A stretch of DNA of 64,000 bases, from the NCBI GenBank assembly GCA_012972835.1, contig JABDHK010000009.1, positions 1 through 64,000 on the forward strand. The letters are read 5' to 3'. Shown here piece after piece: positions 17,169-27,861 of the stretch (position 1 is the first letter of the stretch; every line of letters begins with the position of its first letter). The translations under genes and the position numbers were made by a program. The DNA comes from Chlorobiaceae bacterium. Its GTDB lineage: Bacteria; Bacteroidota; Chlorobiia; Chlorobiales; Chlorobiaceae. Under the pieces are notes generated by a model. It was not told the DNA's origin. It was given only the letters and a program-made list of their open reading frames with translations, and did no database searches.

Positions 17169-19309
17169 TGATCAAAGCGCGCAATAAGCTGTTTGAGAAT
17201 AGTCGTGGCAGCTTCTGCAATGACGGTACCAGGACCGAAAATACCGGCAACTCCCTTTTCATAGAGGAACGCGTGATCTCTCTCTGGAATAATGCCACCG
17301 GCAATAACAAGGATATCCTCTCTATGCTTTGCTTTCAGTTCCTCAATGATTTTCGGAATAAGGGTCTTGTGACCTGCGGCAAGGCTTGATATACCGATTA
17401 GGTGAACATCATTGTCAAGCGCCTGCTGTACCACCTCCTCAGGGGTCTGGAAGAGAGGACTGATATCGACGTCAAAGCCAATATCGGCAAACCCGGCTGC
17501 AATGACTTTTGCTCCGCGGTCGTGGCCGTCCTGTCCAACTTTCGAAACCATGATTCTCGGTCGTCGTCCATCAAGCCCGGCAAAGGTATCGGCAAGCTGC
17601 TGTGCCTCTTTAAAGATGGTGTTATCCTGCATCTGGGACATATAGACACTGGTGTTAAGCCTGGTGATGGCGCGGTACCGTCCGTAGGTTTTCTCACAGG
17701 CTGATGATATCTCTCCCAATGTAGCTCTTTTTCTTGCTGCGTCAACGGCCAGTTCAAGCAGATTTCCCTCACCTGATGCAGCGCTCTCCTCAATTTTCCG
17801 TAACGCGAGAGCTGTCTCTTCACTGTTCCGTTCCGCTTTGATCGTTGCAAGGCGCCGGAGCTGCTGCTCAAGAACCAGGGTGTTGTCCACTTCAAGCAGC
17901 TCAATATCAGTTTTGCTGGTGGTTTTATAGCCGTTAACACCCACAATGATCTCTTTGCCGCTGTCGATTCTTGCCTGCTTGCGGGTTGCAGCCTCTTCGA
18001 TCTGAAGTTTTGGAAGCCCCTGTTCAATAGCCTTGACCATCCCTCCTGCGGCTTCGATATCGCTGATGATCTTCCATGCTTTTGTCGCAAGCTCTCCGGT
18101 AAGGTATTCGACATAGCTGGAGCCTGCCCAGGGATCAATGCTTCTGGTGATATCTGTCTCTTCCTGCAGGTAGAGCTGTGTGTTGCGCGCAATTCTTGCT
18201 GAAAAGGGAGAGGGAAGCGCGATAGCCTCGTCAAGCGCATTGGTGTGCAGAGATTGCGTGTGACCGAGTGTCGCTGCCAGGGCCTCAAGACAGGTGCGTG
18301 TAATGTTGTTGAAAGGATCCTGCTCTGTCAGGCTCCAGCCGGAGGTCTGGCAGTGGGAGCGAAGCATCAGGGATTTTGGATTTTTCGGATTGAACTGCTT
18401 GACGATTTTTGCCCAGAGCATTCTTGCCGCCCGAAGCTTGGCAATCTCCATGAAATAGTTCATGCCCGTAGCCCAGAAGAAGGAGAGGCGGGGTGCAAAT
18501 GCGTCGATATCGAGGCCTGTTGCAAGGCCGGTACGGATATATTCCAGTCCGTCGGCAAGCGTAAAGGCAAGTTCAAGATCAGCTGTCGCACCCGCTTCCT
18601 GCATGTGGTAGCCAGATATGCTGATTGAATTGAACTTCGGCATATGGCTGCTGGTGTAGCGGAAAATATCGGCAATGATTCTCATCGAGGGTTCTGGAGG
18701 GTAGATGTAGGTGTTGCGAACCATGAACTCCTTGAGAATATCATTCTGGATTGTACCGCTCAGCTTTTCAGCTGGAACGCCCTGCTCTTCGGCAGCGACG
18801 ATATAAAAAGCCATGATTGGAAGCACAGCTCCGTTCATGGTCATGGAGACTGAAATATCTCCAAGAGGGATTTGATCAAAGAGAATTTTCATGTCCTCAA
18901 TCGAGTCCACAGCCACACCAGCCTTTCCGACATCACCGACAACCCGCTCATGATCGGAATCGTAACCCCGATGGGTTGGAAGATCGAAGGCAACGGAGAG
19001 TCCTTTCTGGCCGGCAGCAAGATTCTGGCGGTAAAAGTGATTCGACTCCTCGGCTGTTGAAAATCCGGCGTACTGTCGGATAGTCCACGGCCTTGTGGTA
19101 TACATTGTGGTATAGGGGCCTCCGATGTAGGGGGCAAAGCCTGGCGCAAAATTCAGTTGCCGAACCTCTTCAACGTCAGATTCATGGTATATGGATTTGA
19201 TCCCGATGCCTTCTGCAGATGTCCAGTTTGTCGGTGGAGCCTCGCAGCATTGTTGATGAGTGGCGGGATCGGAAGAAAAAATATCAATTTCAGAAAAGTC
19301 CGGTCTCAT
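17165..19309 (-). CDS. mutB: Methylmalonyl-CoA mutase, large (catalytic) subunit
   Basis: The product is 714 residues, the usual length. The N-terminal TIM barrel has [29 protein letters not shown] (Tyr and Arg of the CoA/acyl site), [15 protein letters not shown] and the [18 protein letters not shown] segment. The C-terminal cobalamin-binding domain carries [15 protein letters not shown], the DxHxxG motif giving the lower axial His, then [11 protein letters not shown] and GGIIPERD. With MutA it interconverts (R)-methylmalonyl-CoA and succinyl-CoA using adenosylcobalamin. It overlaps both neighbours by 4 bases. Confidence 0.96.
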   Translation of the reverse strand: MRPDFSEIDIFSSDPATHQQCCEAPPTNWTSAEGIGIKSIYHESDVEEVRQLNFAPGFAPYIGGPYTTMYTTRPWTIRQYAGFSTAEESNHFYRQNLAAGQKGLSVAFDLPTHRGYDSDHERVVGDVGKAGVAVDSIEDMKILFDQIPLGDISVSMTMNGAVLPIMAFYIVAAEEQGVPAEKLSGTIQNDILKEFMVRNTYIYPPEPSMRIIADIFRYTSSHMPKFNSISISGYHMQEAGATADLELAFTLADGLEYIRTGLATGLDIDAFAPRLSFFWATGMNYFMEIAKLRAARMLWAKIVKQFNPKNPKSLMLRSHCQTSGWSLTEQDPFNNITRTCLEALAATLGHTQSLHTNALDEAIALPSPFSARIARNTQLYLQEETDITRSIDPWAGSSYVEYLTGELATKAWKIISDIEAAGGMVKAIEQGLPKLQIEEAATRKQARIDSGKEIIVGVNGYKTTSKTDIELLEVDNTLVLEQQLRRLATIKAERNSEETALALRKIEESAASGEGNLLELAVDAARKRATLGEISSACEKTYGRYRAITRLNTSVYMSQMQDNTIFKEAQQLADTFAGLDGRRPRIMVSKVGQDGHDRGAKVIAAGFADIGFDVDISPLFQTPEEVVQQALDNDVHLIGISSLAAGHKTLIPKIIEELKAKHREDILVIAGGIIPERDHAFLYEKGVAGIFGPGTVIAEAATTILKQLIARFDQ

Positions 19310-21081
19310 TTCACTCCGGTTTTATGTTGGTAGGATTTCAGCATTTCGAGGACGTTGATGCCAGTGTAAATAAAGCTGTCAATACCTGCATTGAGCAGCT
19401 TTTCATGCTCTTTAGGCGGTTTACCGGCCATGACTGTGATAATACCTGGCTTAAGGGCGCGAAGGCTGGAAGTGAGGTTTAAGGCTGATGGCACGGAATC
19501 TTTTTCAGCAATGCAGAGCACAATAATGTCAGGATTGCTTTGAAGTGCGGCGCGGTAAGAACTCTCTTCAAGAGGAAGTGCTGTCCTATCGGCAATTTCA
19601 AAGCCGCCGCATTTAAAAAAGTCTTCGGCAAACGCTGCCTGACGGAAGCTTACAGCCGGATCACCAAGCATCCAGATAAATATTGATGGTGTTCGACCGC
19701 TCTTCAGGCCGTAAGAGAGGGTTTTAAGACGCAGTAACTCATAACCGGCGGTTTCATTACCTTCAGGGAGTTGTTCAACCGCCACTTCAAGTGCACTCAT
19801 TTTCTCCACCTGTTCGGCACCGAGAGGCCATGGATATCGATTGACGCCGATAATTGTTTTTTTACGGTTGTCGAGTGTTTTGCGGCGCTTTGTTTCAGCC
19901 TCTGATATTATTTTCTGAATGAAACCGCGGTCATTTGCCTCTGCAAGACCTCCTTCCGCTTCAATCTCTTTAAAGAGAGTCCAAGCAGATTCAGCAAGAT
20001 TTTTTGTCAGGGTTTCAATGTAATGAGAGCCATGTGCAGGATCGACAACCCGGTCAAGAGAGGCCTCTTCCTTGAGAATGAGATGAATATTGCCGGTAAT
20101 CCTTTCAGCAACCTCTGTATTGACGGAAAGCCCGGTATCGAACGCTCCTATCTGCAGGGTATCGTAACCGCCAAGCACCGCTGAAACAGCTTCTGTCGTG
20201 AGCCGGAGCACATTTGTGTAGGGATCAAGGAGAGAGTGGTTTCTTTTTGATGTTCTGGCAAAAAGGGCCGGCAGCGATTTCCCAGATGCTCCGTATGCCT
20301 TCAAGAGATGCATGAGAAGATATCGCAGGGCTCTGGGTTTTGCAAGTTCGGTAAAATGGCTTGAACCAACCGGCAGAATGATGTTTATAGCCGACACAAT
20401 GCTGTCAGCCGGAACCCCTGCCGCAAAATAACGGTGCAGACAGTCGCTCACTCCGCCAAGTGCCAGTGCGATTTCCTGAACAGCGGTTGAACCCTTTTCA
20501 TGGTAGGGGATGATATCAATACCGAGAAGTCCGAACAGCGGAAACAACTTTCCAAAAGAGAAAAGCTCGGCATCCTGTTCAATTGTTGCAGCAGATGACT
20601 CAGCAAGCAGCCCGCCGGAATTTTCGGAAAAACCCGGAATCGCAAGAAGGGTTTTAAGCAGTTCAGCAGCAGGGGGGAGGTTGCCGGAAAAGAAGATGGC
20701 AACTGCCTCTGGCTTGATTCCATTAAACAGGTGGTTGAGATTTTCCGGAGAGCAGAGTGCCGGATCGGTTATCAGGAACTCAATTGCGGCTGCATCAAGT
20801 TCAAAGCTTTGCAATGCGGCTTTGTTTGCAGCGATTGGGTCATCAACAATAATCTGCCGGCAATTTTTCCAGCTGTTGATCGGTTTATAGAATGGTATGT
20901 CAAGAAGTTGTTCTTTTTCTTCATGGCTGTACCAAGGCTCAAGCTTGAAGCCGTCCGGTGTCTGCCAGACTATGCTGTCATAAGGAGTTTCCTTGAGCTC
21001 GGCGGTCGCCTTTTTTTTCCAATCCTCCCGGCTGACCGCCGGGAACTCATGGAAGAGAGAATCAGGCCGGGAGTGTGTCAT
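19306..21081 (-). CDS. mutA: Methylmalonyl-CoA mutase, small subunit
   Basis: The product is 591 residues, shorter than MutB and without the DxHxxG cobalamin motif, as expected for the non-catalytic subunit. Landmarks include [56 protein letters not shown] and [14 protein letters not shown]. The C-terminal Rossmann-like domain ([16 protein letters not shown]) is a degenerate B12 fold. Its stop overlaps the mutB start (ATGA), ensuring equal amounts of the two subunits. Confidence 0.93.
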   Translation of the reverse strand: MTHSRPDSLFHEFPAVSREDWKKKATAELKETPYDSIVWQTPDGFKLEPWYSHEEKEQLLDIPFYKPINSWKNCRQIIVDDPIAANKAALQSFELDAAAIEFLITDPALCSPENLNHLFNGIKPEAVAIFFSGNLPPAAELLKTLLAIPGFSENSGGLLAESSAATIEQDAELFSFGKLFPLFGLLGIDIIPYHEKGSTAVQEIALALGGVSDCLHRYFAAGVPADSIVSAINIILPVGSSHFTELAKPRALRYLLMHLLKAYGASGKSLPALFARTSKRNHSLLDPYTNVLRLTTEAVSAVLGGYDTLQIGAFDTGLSVNTEVAERITGNIHLILKEEASLDRVVDPAHGSHYIETLTKNLAESAWTLFKEIEAEGGLAEANDRGFIQKIISEAETKRRKTLDNRKKTIIGVNRYPWPLGAEQVEKMSALEVAVEQLPEGNETAGYELLRLKTLSYGLKSGRTPSIFIWMLGDPAVSFRQAAFAEDFFKCGGFEIADRTALPLEESSYRAALQSNPDIIVLCIAEKDSVPSALNLTSSLRALKPGIITVMAGKPPKEHEKLLNAGIDSFIYTGINVLEMLKSYQHKTGVK

Positions 21082-21116
21082 AACTTCATTTAGAATTGTT
21101 CATAAAAATCGGCAGA

Positions 21117-22919
21117 CTATGCTTCTTGTGCTTCAAGCTGTTCTTGCTCGATTCTGTACTCTTTGAGAATGTCGGTGATTTTAAACTTCATATTTTGCGG
21201 CAGCGATGTTCTTTCAACAAAACCCTTCTGCTGCAGCCACCAGGTTGTCTGGAAGTCTCTTGTTGTAGGTTTTCCAGTATACTGCTCAATGACACGCTTG
21301 CCGGAAAATCCGATATTGCCCGCATTATGTTCAAAGAGTTTTATCCCTCTTGATGCTATACCTATGGCAACGCCACCGAGCGTTGGATCGGTAATGATTG
21401 AGATAACAGGGAGTCCAGCTCTTTCAACACTTGATATGGCAACATGCAGCTTCGGCAGGCCAACCATCGAAGAACATCCCTCATGCATTCTTGCGCCGCC
21501 GCCCGTAGCCTGGACAATAAGCGGTACTCCCTGTTTAATGGCTGCTTTACTGGCACGCCAGATTTTTTCAGCAGTGGTCATGCAGAACGAACCGCCAAGA
21601 AAGTTGAAGTTGGTTGCGCAAAATACAACCCGTTCGCCCAGGATTGTTGCATCGCCGGTTATAACCGATGCAGCTGCGCCGGTTTTCTGTTGTGCCTCAT
21701 TCAGCTTTTTGCGGTAATCGGGGAACTTAAGGATATCCCTGTCGACAATGTATCGCGTGTCGGCATGTTCCTGGAACGACCCGGGATCAAGGATCAGGTC
21801 GATGTAGTCATGGGCAGTGAGTCTGACGTAGCGGTGACCACATATTTCACAGACAAAATTGTCTGTAAGCAGTTTGGTGTAGAGCACCGGATCAAGGATC
21901 TTTTTGCCCATAAGGTTGTGGCAGTTTTTGTGCCGGGCAACAAAGAGGAGCCTCTTTGGTTTGTGGATAAAGTAGGAAACCGGCTTTTCAAAAGCAACAA
22001 TCTCTTCTTCAGTAATGGTGTTCCACTGGCCGATTTTTTCCCAGCGCTCCATTCTTCTCGAAAAGATCTTGTTTGAAGGTATTTTGCTCAGCTTGTCAAG
22101 CCACTTGGCCATTGACTTTTTGAATGACTGCAGGGCAGCCTTCGGGTAGTGGTGCGCTGGACCGTCAGGTTCACGGATAATTTCATCAATGATGCCGTTT
22201 TTCAAAGCTTCTTTCGCGGTTATCTGTGAAATCTCCGCAGCAAAACCTGCTTTTTCCCGTGTACGGAAGAGAATCGATGAACAGGCTTCAGGCGAAATGA
22301 CCATGTAGGTTGAATATTCCATGGCCAGGACAGCATCGCAACCGGTCAGGGCAATGGCGCCGCCGCTGCATCCCCGGTTGATAATGACTGATATCGTTGG
22401 AACTGTAGCTTCAGCAAGGAGCTGCATACAACGGCCGATTTTCCACGCAATGCCTCCAGCCTCCGATTGTTCGGTAGGGTCAGCACCGGCCGTGTCAATA
22501 ATGGTTATGATAATACGGTTTTCCTCTTCGGCAAGTTTGATGGCATTGTTTGCTTTTTCAAATGCTGCTGGTGTCGGCATGCCCTGATTCCATTTCTGGA
22601 TCTCCTCTGGACTTCTCATCAGCTTGCGCATCAGCACAAAATCAGATGTTGGTCCAGATTGCTGTCCGATAAGCATGACTGGCCAGGAGGTTTTCCCATT
22701 GCGCAGGACTGCCCGGTGTGTCTGGATGATGCAGCTGCCGTGCAGATCGTTCTGCAGGCACTCCTCCGCATCGGTAAAGACGGTCAGATAATCAAGGTGC
22801 TTGGGGCGTTCGGGGTGGTAGGAGAGTTGATACTTTTCGTATTCGGTAAGTTGCTCAATACTCTCATGAGAGTAGCTGAAGCCCTCTCTTTTTTCAAAAG
22901 GCAGATAAAAATGTTTCAC
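21117..22919 (-). CDS. Biotin-dependent acyl-CoA carboxylase carboxyltransferase, fused alpha (AccA-like) and beta (AccD-like) halves
   Basis: The product is 600 residues. Residues about 90-300 resemble the AccA crotonase fold (IIDTAGADPTEQSEAGGIAW, INRGCSGGAIALTGCDAVL, EYSTYMVISPEACSSIL). From about 320 on the order switches to an AccD-like half: a zinc-ribbon-like segment (HKNC, then CEICGHRYVRLTAHDYIDL), GDATILGERVV and ATGGGARMHEGCSSM. Normal accA and accD are separate genes. Lying between the epimerase and mutase genes, this protein most likely supplies propionyl-CoA carboxylase activity, though an acetyl-CoA carboxylase role cannot be excluded. Biotin carboxylase and carrier protein are not in the window. 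Confidence 0.85.
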   Translation of the reverse strand: MKHFYLPFEKREGFSYSHESIEQLTEYEKYQLSYHPERPKHLDYLTVFTDAEECLQNDLHGSCIIQTHRAVLRNGKTSWPVMLIGQQSGPTSDFVLMRKLMRSPEEIQKWNQGMPTPAAFEKANNAIKLAEEENRIIITIIDTAGADPTEQSEAGGIAWKIGRCMQLLAEATVPTISVIINRGCSGGAIALTGCDAVLAMEYSTYMVISPEACSSILFRTREKAGFAAEISQITAKEALKNGIIDEIIREPDGPAHHYPKAALQSFKKSMAKWLDKLSKIPSNKIFSRRMERWEKIGQWNTITEEEIVAFEKPVSYFIHKPKRLLFVARHKNCHNLMGKKILDPVLYTKLLTDNFVCEICGHRYVRLTAHDYIDLILDPGSFQEHADTRYIVDRDILKFPDYRKKLNEAQQKTGAAASVITGDATILGERVVFCATNFNFLGGSFCMTTAEKIWRASKAAIKQGVPLIVQATGGGARMHEGCSSMVGLPKLHVAISSVERAGLPVISIITDPTLGGVAIGIASRGIKLFEHNAGNIGFSGKRVIEQYTGKPTTRDFQTTWWLQQKGFVERTSLPQNMKFKITDILKEYRIEQEQLEAQEA

Positions 22920-22947
22920 TGGTTACAAGCTGCTTTGTCTCGATTGG

Positions 22948-23355
22948 TTAATGCTTTTTCTGAGCAAATTCAAACAGTACCCTGTTTGTCTCTTTTGGAT
23001 GAAGAAACACGATTTTTTTTCCGCCTGCCCCCTCTTTTGGCAAGCCGAGTGGATTGATGTTTAAAGATACAAGGCGTTTTGTTTCATTGTCGATATCGTC
23101 CGTTTCAAGCGCTATATGATGCATGCCATCCCCATTTTTTGCAAGAAATTTTGCAATCTGGCTTTCATCGCTCAAAGGCTCAAGCAGTTCGATTTTACTC
23201 TCTCCAACGGTAATAAATGCCACTCTGACCTTTTCAGAGGCAACCTCTTCAATCCTGACTGCCTCAGGTGCGCACCCGAGGATATTACGGAATGTTTCGA
23301 GTGCGCTTTCAAGGTTTTGAACGGCAATGGCGATGTGGTCAATTTTTTTGATCAT
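22948..23355 (-). CDS. mce: Methylmalonyl-CoA epimerase
   Basis: The product is 135 residues of the glyoxalase/VOC fold. It has KKIDHIAIAVQNLESAL (metal His), ELLEPLSDESQIAKFL and GMHHIALETDDI (second metal His), and ends with VLFEFAQK (Glu ligand). It converts (S)- to (R)-methylmalonyl-CoA between the carboxylase and mutase steps. It overlaps the synthetase gene by 1 base and sits 28 bp before the carboxyltransferase gene. Confidence 0.95.
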   Translation of the reverse strand: MIKKIDHIAIAVQNLESALETFRNILGCAPEAVRIEEVASEKVRVAFITVGESKIELLEPLSDESQIAKFLAKNGDGMHHIALETDDIDNETKRLVSLNINPLGLPKEGAGGKKIVFLHPKETNRVLFEFAQKKH

Positions 23356-25280
23356 CAGCTTTTTGCTTCAGTTTTTTTTGGCTTTTCCTGTGCATAGCCG
23401 ATTGTTTGCAGTACTGTTGTTATCTCTTCGAGAATCATCGGGTCGTCTATCGTGGCTGGCATGGTATACTCTTCGCCATTGGCAATTTTCCTCATGGTGC
23501 CGCGGAGAATTTTACCCGACCTGGTTTTCGGGAGACGATTGACAATAATAGCGCTCTTGAACGAGGCAACTGGTCCGATATTCTCACGGACATACTCAAT
23601 AACGTGTTTGATGATAAGGTTGTGCGGAGTTTCAACATCGTTTTTAAGAACAAGGAAGCCAAGTGGCACCTGGCCTTTCAGATCGTCATGGACGCCGATA
23701 ACCGCGCTTTCAGCAACGTCAGGATGTTCACAGAGAGCACCTTCAATGCCTCCGGTTGAAAGTCTGTGTCCGGCAACATTGATAATGTCATCTGTCCGTG
23801 ACATGATATTAATGTACCCATCTTCGTCGATAAATCCGGCATCACTGGTCTGGTAGTAGCCGGGGAACTCCTTCATATAGCTCTCCACAAACCGGTTGTC
23901 TGCTTTCCAGAGTGTCAGCATGCAGCCTGGAGGGAGAGGAAGTTTTACAACGATATCTCCCATCTGTCCTGCCGGAAGCTCATGCATATCTGCATTGATG
24001 ACCTGCACATTATAACCAGGAACCGCCCTCGAAGCTGAACCGTACTTGACCGGTCCCGGCTCGATACCCTGGCAGTTCGCAGCAATTGCCCATCCAGTCT
24101 CAGTCTGCCACCAATGGTCGATCACCGGGACTTTAAGTTTCTCTTCAGCCCATCTTACCGTGTCGGGATCAGCCCGTTCACCAGCCAGGAAGAGTGTCCG
24201 GAAATTTGAAAATTGATAGTTCCTGAGGTAGTTGCCGTTAGGATCCTCCTTTTTGATTGCCCTGAATGCAGTCGGCGCTGTAAAGAGTACCGATACGTTA
24301 TATTCGTTGATGATTCTCCAGAATGTTCCGGGATCGGGTGTGCCGACTGGTTTGCCTTCAAAAATGAGAGTGGTGCAGCCTTGCAGGAGGGGAGCGTAGA
24401 CAATGTAGGAGTGGCCGACAACCCAGCCAACATCACTTGCGGCCCAGAAGACCTCTCCTGGCTCTACATTGTATATGTTTTTCATTGACCATTGCAGTGC
24501 TACCATGTGGCCGCCGTGATCGCGCACAATGCCTTTAGGTTGACCAGTTGTGCCTGAGGTATAGAGGATATAAAGGGGATCGGAAGATTCAACAGGTACA
24601 CATAGTGCAGGTTCGGCGCCAAGAAGAGACTGATTCCAGGTAAGATCTCGTTCTTCGTTCAGTTCGGCCTTAAGCTGGTCACGTTGTTTGATGATACAGA
24701 TTTCAGGCTTGAAGTGGGCCAGTTCAATGGCGAAATCAAGGAGTCGTTTATAGTCGATTATTTTACTGTGCTCGATGCCGCACGATGCTGAAATGATGAC
24801 TTTTGGCTTACAGTCGTCAATTCGTATGGCAAGTTCATGAGAGGCAAAACCGCCAAAGACCACAGAGTGGATTGCACCGATTCTTGCACAGGCAAGCATG
24901 GCGACAACAGCTTCCGGGATCATGGGCATATAAATAATGACGCGGTCACCCTTGCGCACTCCTCTCGACTGCAGTGCTCCGGCAAAGAGGGCTACAATGT
25001 CCCGAAACTCACGGTAGGTATAGCGTTGTTTGGTACCTGTAACCGGACTGTCATAAATAACTGCTAACTGGTTGCCGCGTCCTTCATCAACATGGCGGTC
25101 GAGGGCATTGTAGCAGGTGTTTGTCATTCCTCCTGCAAACCAGCGATAAAAAGGGGGATTACTTGTATCTAAAACCTTGTTCCATTTTTTGTACCAGTGA
25201 AGATGTTCAGCTGCTTCTTCCCAGAAAGCTTCCGGATTCTGAATCGAGTGCTGATAGACGGTATTAAAGGACTGCGGCAT
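23355..25280 (-). CDS. prpE: Propionyl-CoA synthetase (acetyl-CoA synthetase family)
   Basis: The product is 641 residues of the ANL superfamily. The P-loop-like motif is YTSGTTGQPKGIVRD, core motifs include WWQTETGW and YYQTSDAGFIDEDGYINIMSRTDD, and the acetylatable lysine lies in RLPKTRSGKILRGTMRKIA. FYRWFAGGMTNTCYNALDRH and ASCGIEHSKIIDYKRLLD are closer to PrpE/ACSS3 proteins than to AcsA, and the cluster context supports propionate as substrate. A good AGGGGG box lies eight bases before the ATG. It is the first gene of the propionate cluster. Confidence 0.87.
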   Translation of the reverse strand: MPQSFNTVYQHSIQNPEAFWEEAAEHLHWYKKWNKVLDTSNPPFYRWFAGGMTNTCYNALDRHVDEGRGNQLAVIYDSPVTGTKQRYTYREFRDIVALFAGALQSRGVRKGDRVIIYMPMIPEAVVAMLACARIGAIHSVVFGGFASHELAIRIDDCKPKVIISASCGIEHSKIIDYKRLLDFAIELAHFKPEICIIKQRDQLKAELNEERDLTWNQSLLGAEPALCVPVESSDPLYILYTSGTTGQPKGIVRDHGGHMVALQWSMKNIYNVEPGEVFWAASDVGWVVGHSYIVYAPLLQGCTTLIFEGKPVGTPDPGTFWRIINEYNVSVLFTAPTAFRAIKKEDPNGNYLRNYQFSNFRTLFLAGERADPDTVRWAEEKLKVPVIDHWWQTETGWAIAANCQGIEPGPVKYGSASRAVPGYNVQVINADMHELPAGQMGDIVVKLPLPPGCMLTLWKADNRFVESYMKEFPGYYQTSDAGFIDEDGYINIMSRTDDIINVAGHRLSTGGIEGALCEHPDVAESAVIGVHDDLKGQVPLGFLVLKNDVETPHNLIIKHVIEYVRENIGPVASFKSAIIVNRLPKTRSGKILRGTMRKIANGEEYTMPATIDDPMILEEITTVLQTIGYAQEKPKKTEAKS

Positions 25281-25599
25281 ACGAGTGACCCCCTGAAAAA
25301 ATGGATTAATAAAAAATAAGGGAGAAAGGATTAGTCAGCATACAACAACGGGCGGTAGGGTACATGAAGAAGACCATGAAGTGTGATGCCTTTTTGATTG
25401 AAAAGCTAATGTTAACAAAAAATACACACTGGAACAATGAACATTTATTGTCGAAAAGAAAGAATGCCTGCTGTGCCACAGAAAAAGTGAGATGCTGAAA
25501 CGCTGAAGAGAGGCATGTATGCCATCTTGCACTCTTTTCTGACTCAAGCAGAAGGAAATCGGGGGTTCATGTAACATGTGAACTTTTTTAGAAAATTAT
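25281..25599. other. 319-bp spacer between propionate cluster and ksgA
   Basis: No protein-coding gene is credible. The spacer should hold the promoter of the propionate cluster. A short hairpin followed by six T (25565-25589, plus strand) resembles an intrinsic terminator without an upstream plus-strand gene. Confidence 0.4.
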
Positions 25600-26385
25600 T
25601 CATGTGAGCGGTCTGATTTGCCGGAAAAGTAAAAAAAAATCTTCAATCGAGAGAGCCTCGGCACGCAACTTCAGGGTATCGCTTTCTACAGACTCAAGGT
25701 TATAGCTCTCCTTGAGATTGTTCAGCAGCGTTTTGCGACGCTGGTGAAAGGCAGTTCGGACAAAACGGCTGAATCCTTTCTGGTCATCTATCCGGTCATC
25801 CTCTTTTGGAGTCATTCGTATAACGGCACTGTCAACTCCCGGTTGTGGCCGAAATACCTTGCGCCCAACCTTGAAAAGATAGTCTATACGACAGAACGCC
25901 TGCATCTGGACAGCAAGAATGCCATACTCTTTTGTGCTTGGTTTGGCAACAATTCTCATGGCAACTTCATGTTGCATCATAAGGGTTGCGGAAATAAAAC
26001 AGCGGCGATGTTCCAGCAGCTTGAACAGAATGGGTGTTGTAATTGAGTAGGGAATATTACCAAGAACTCTGAGTGGTTTTTCTCTGGCAAGCGGTTCGAG
26101 GTCAATTTCAAGAAAATCACCCTCAATGAGGTTTAGCTGCGGGTACTCGCTGCGGATAAATGCGGCAAGCCTCCGATCCTTTTCAACCACAGTAAAGCGA
26201 GGGCAGAGCTCATTGATCTCCCTTGTCAGCGCTCCGAACCCTGGGCCGATTTCAAGGATGTTCTCCTCGGGTCCAGCTCCTGAAACAGTTGCTATTTTTC
26301 TTGTGATATTACGGTCGGTAAGAAAGTTTTGACCTAATTTTTTTTTCACCGCGATTTCAGTATGCTTATATTCAACTTTTGTCAT
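25600..26385 (-). CDS. ksgA: 16S rRNA (A1518/A1519-N6,N6)-dimethyltransferase
   Basis: The product is 261 residues. It has the substrate-loop motif [17 protein letters not shown], the SAM-binding [12 protein letters not shown] and the catalytic [13 protein letters not shown] (NxPY-type). The C-terminal helical domain contains FRQIRPLT at the end. It dimethylates two adenines in the 16S 3' hairpin during small-subunit maturation. It is divergent from the transketolase gene at 26457. Confidence 0.95.
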   Translation of the reverse strand: MTKVEYKHTEIAVKKKLGQNFLTDRNITRKIATVSGAGPEENILEIGPGFGALTREINELCPRFTVVEKDRRLAAFIRSEYPQLNLIEGDFLEIDLEPLAREKPLRVLGNIPYSITTPILFKLLEHRRCFISATLMMQHEVAMRIVAKPSTKEYGILAVQMQAFCRIDYLFKVGRKVFRPQPGVDSAVIRMTPKEDDRIDDQKGFSRFVRTAFHQRRKTLLNNLKESYNLESVESDTLKLRAEALSIEDFFLLFRQIRPLT

Positions 26386-26456
26386 GAGGTTTGTATTTAT
26401 TTCAGTAGCATAGCCGTGCGGAAGTACTTTTTATAATTTAAGTTATTCTGGAAGTA

Positions 26457-27440
26457 ATGGAAGAAAATATCATCGGGACCGCCGCAGCGCAATACGTTTC
26501 GCGCGGAAACAAGGCTACTCGTACCGGATTTGGTGAAGCTCTCCTTGAAATTGGTCGGGAGAACAGCTCCGTTGTTGCGCTATGTGCCGATCTGACAGGA
26601 TCGTTAAACATGAATTTGTTCCGTGATGCTTTTCCTGACCGTTTTATCCAGACAGGGATAGCTGAAGCCAACATGATCTCCATGGCTGCCGGTCTTGCAA
26701 CAACAGGAAAGATACCGGTTGCGGCAAGTTTTGCGGTGTTTGCCACCGGCAGGGTTTTTGACCAGATTCGCCAGTCGGTCTGCTATTCAAACCTCAATGT
26801 TAAAATCTGTGCTTCACATGCCGGTCTCACACTTGGCGAGGATGGCGCTACCCACCAGATTCTTGAAGATATCGGCCTGATGCGTGGCTTGCCAAGAATG
26901 ACAGTGGTCGTACCTTGTGATTACAGTGAAACTATTCGTGCGACAAAAGCGGTTATTAAGCACAAGGGTCCGGTCTATTTGCGTTTTGGAAGGCCGAACA
27001 TTCCCGATTTTACGCTTGATGATGACGGATTTGAAATCGGCAAGTCGATAGAACTTCATCCAGGAAAAGATGTTACCGTTATTGCCTGCGGTATTATGGT
27101 ATGGAAAGCCCTTGAAGCTGCCCGTATTCTTGAAAAAGAGGGTGTTGGCGTCAGAGTGATCAACATGCATACCATTAAACCTATTGATACCTTAGCTATT
27201 GTCCGTGCCGCCAACGATACCGGTGCCATTGTCACTGCCGAAGAGCATCAGATCTATAATGGACTTGGTGATGCTGTGGCCAATGTCTGTGCCCGTAATA
27301 TTCCGGTGCCTGTTGAGATGGTGTGTGTCGAGGATCAGTTTGGCGAGTCCGGCAAAGCTGATGATTTGCTTGAAAAGTACAGGCTGACGACCGGTGATAT
27401 ACTTGAAAAAATTTATCTGGCTCTGCGCAGAAAGAATTGA
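26457..27440 (+). CDS. Transketolase, C-terminal subunit
   Basis: The product is 327 residues. It holds the pyrimidine-binding domain ([32 protein letters not shown] with the Glu that activates thiamine diphosphate, [19 protein letters not shown]) and the C-terminal domain ([31 protein letters not shown]). The pyrophosphate-binding half is a separate gene at 44741, 17 kb away. Together they form a heteromeric transketolase of the pentose phosphate pathway, as seen in archaea and some anaerobes. Confidence 0.92.
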   Translation: MEENIIGTAAAQYVSRGNKATRTGFGEALLEIGRENSSVVALCADLTGSLNMNLFRDAFPDRFIQTGIAEANMISMAAGLATTGKIPVAASFAVFATGRVFDQIRQSVCYSNLNVKICASHAGLTLGEDGATHQILEDIGLMRGLPRMTVVVPCDYSETIRATKAVIKHKGPVYLRFGRPNIPDFTLDDDGFEIGKSIELHPGKDVTVIACGIMVWKALEAARILEKEGVGVRVINMHTIKPIDTLAIVRAANDTGAIVTAEEHQIYNGLGDAVANVCARNIPVPVEMVCVEDQFGESGKADDLLEKYRLTTGDILEKIYLALRRKN

Positions 27441-27517
27441 TTTCTCACTCTTTGCATGGAAAAAGATGTGACACATGAGGCTACAACAATTTTGTTAACA
27501 AAGAGGAGTGAGGTGCT

Positions 27518-27853
27518 ATGGCAATGCCTAATTTAGGTGATATGATGAAGCAGATCCAGCAGGCTGGTGAAAAGATGCAGGATGTACAGAAACAGCTTGA
27601 AAAAATCGTAGCCTATGGCGAGGCTGGTGGAGGGATGGTAAAAGCCAGCGTCAGCGGCAAGCAGAAGGTGCTCAGTCTCGCTATTGATCCCGACATCATG
27701 GACGACCCGGAGATGGTTCAGGATCTTGTGCTGGCCGCAGTAAACAACGCACTTGACGAGTCTGCGCGACTTGCACAGGAAGAGATAGGCAAAGTAACCG
27801 GCGGGATGATGAATCCTGCTGATATCCTCAAGAACCTGAATCTCGGTCAATAG
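27518..27853 (+). CDS. YbaB/EbfC-family nucleoid-associated protein
   Basis: The product is 111 residues. It has the family pattern of a helical N-terminus ([21 protein letters not shown]), then [25 protein letters not shown] and a C-terminal helix with [12 protein letters not shown]. It binds DNA as a dimer and is almost always next to recR, as here (9 bp away). An in-frame ATG six bases further (27524) is an alternative start. Confidence 0.93.
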   Translation: MAMPNLGDMMKQIQQAGEKMQDVQKQLEKIVAYGEAGGGMVKASVSGKQKVLSLAIDPDIMDDPEMVQDLVLAAVNNALDESARLAQEEIGKVTGGMMNPADILKNLNLGQ

Positions 27854-27861
27854 GAGTTCTC

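Noticed and set aside
17398-18288. 296-codon frame on the minus strand within mutB
   Set aside because: It is another frame of the same strand as mutB, Arg/Ser-rich, with no recognisable domain; mutB is unbroken.
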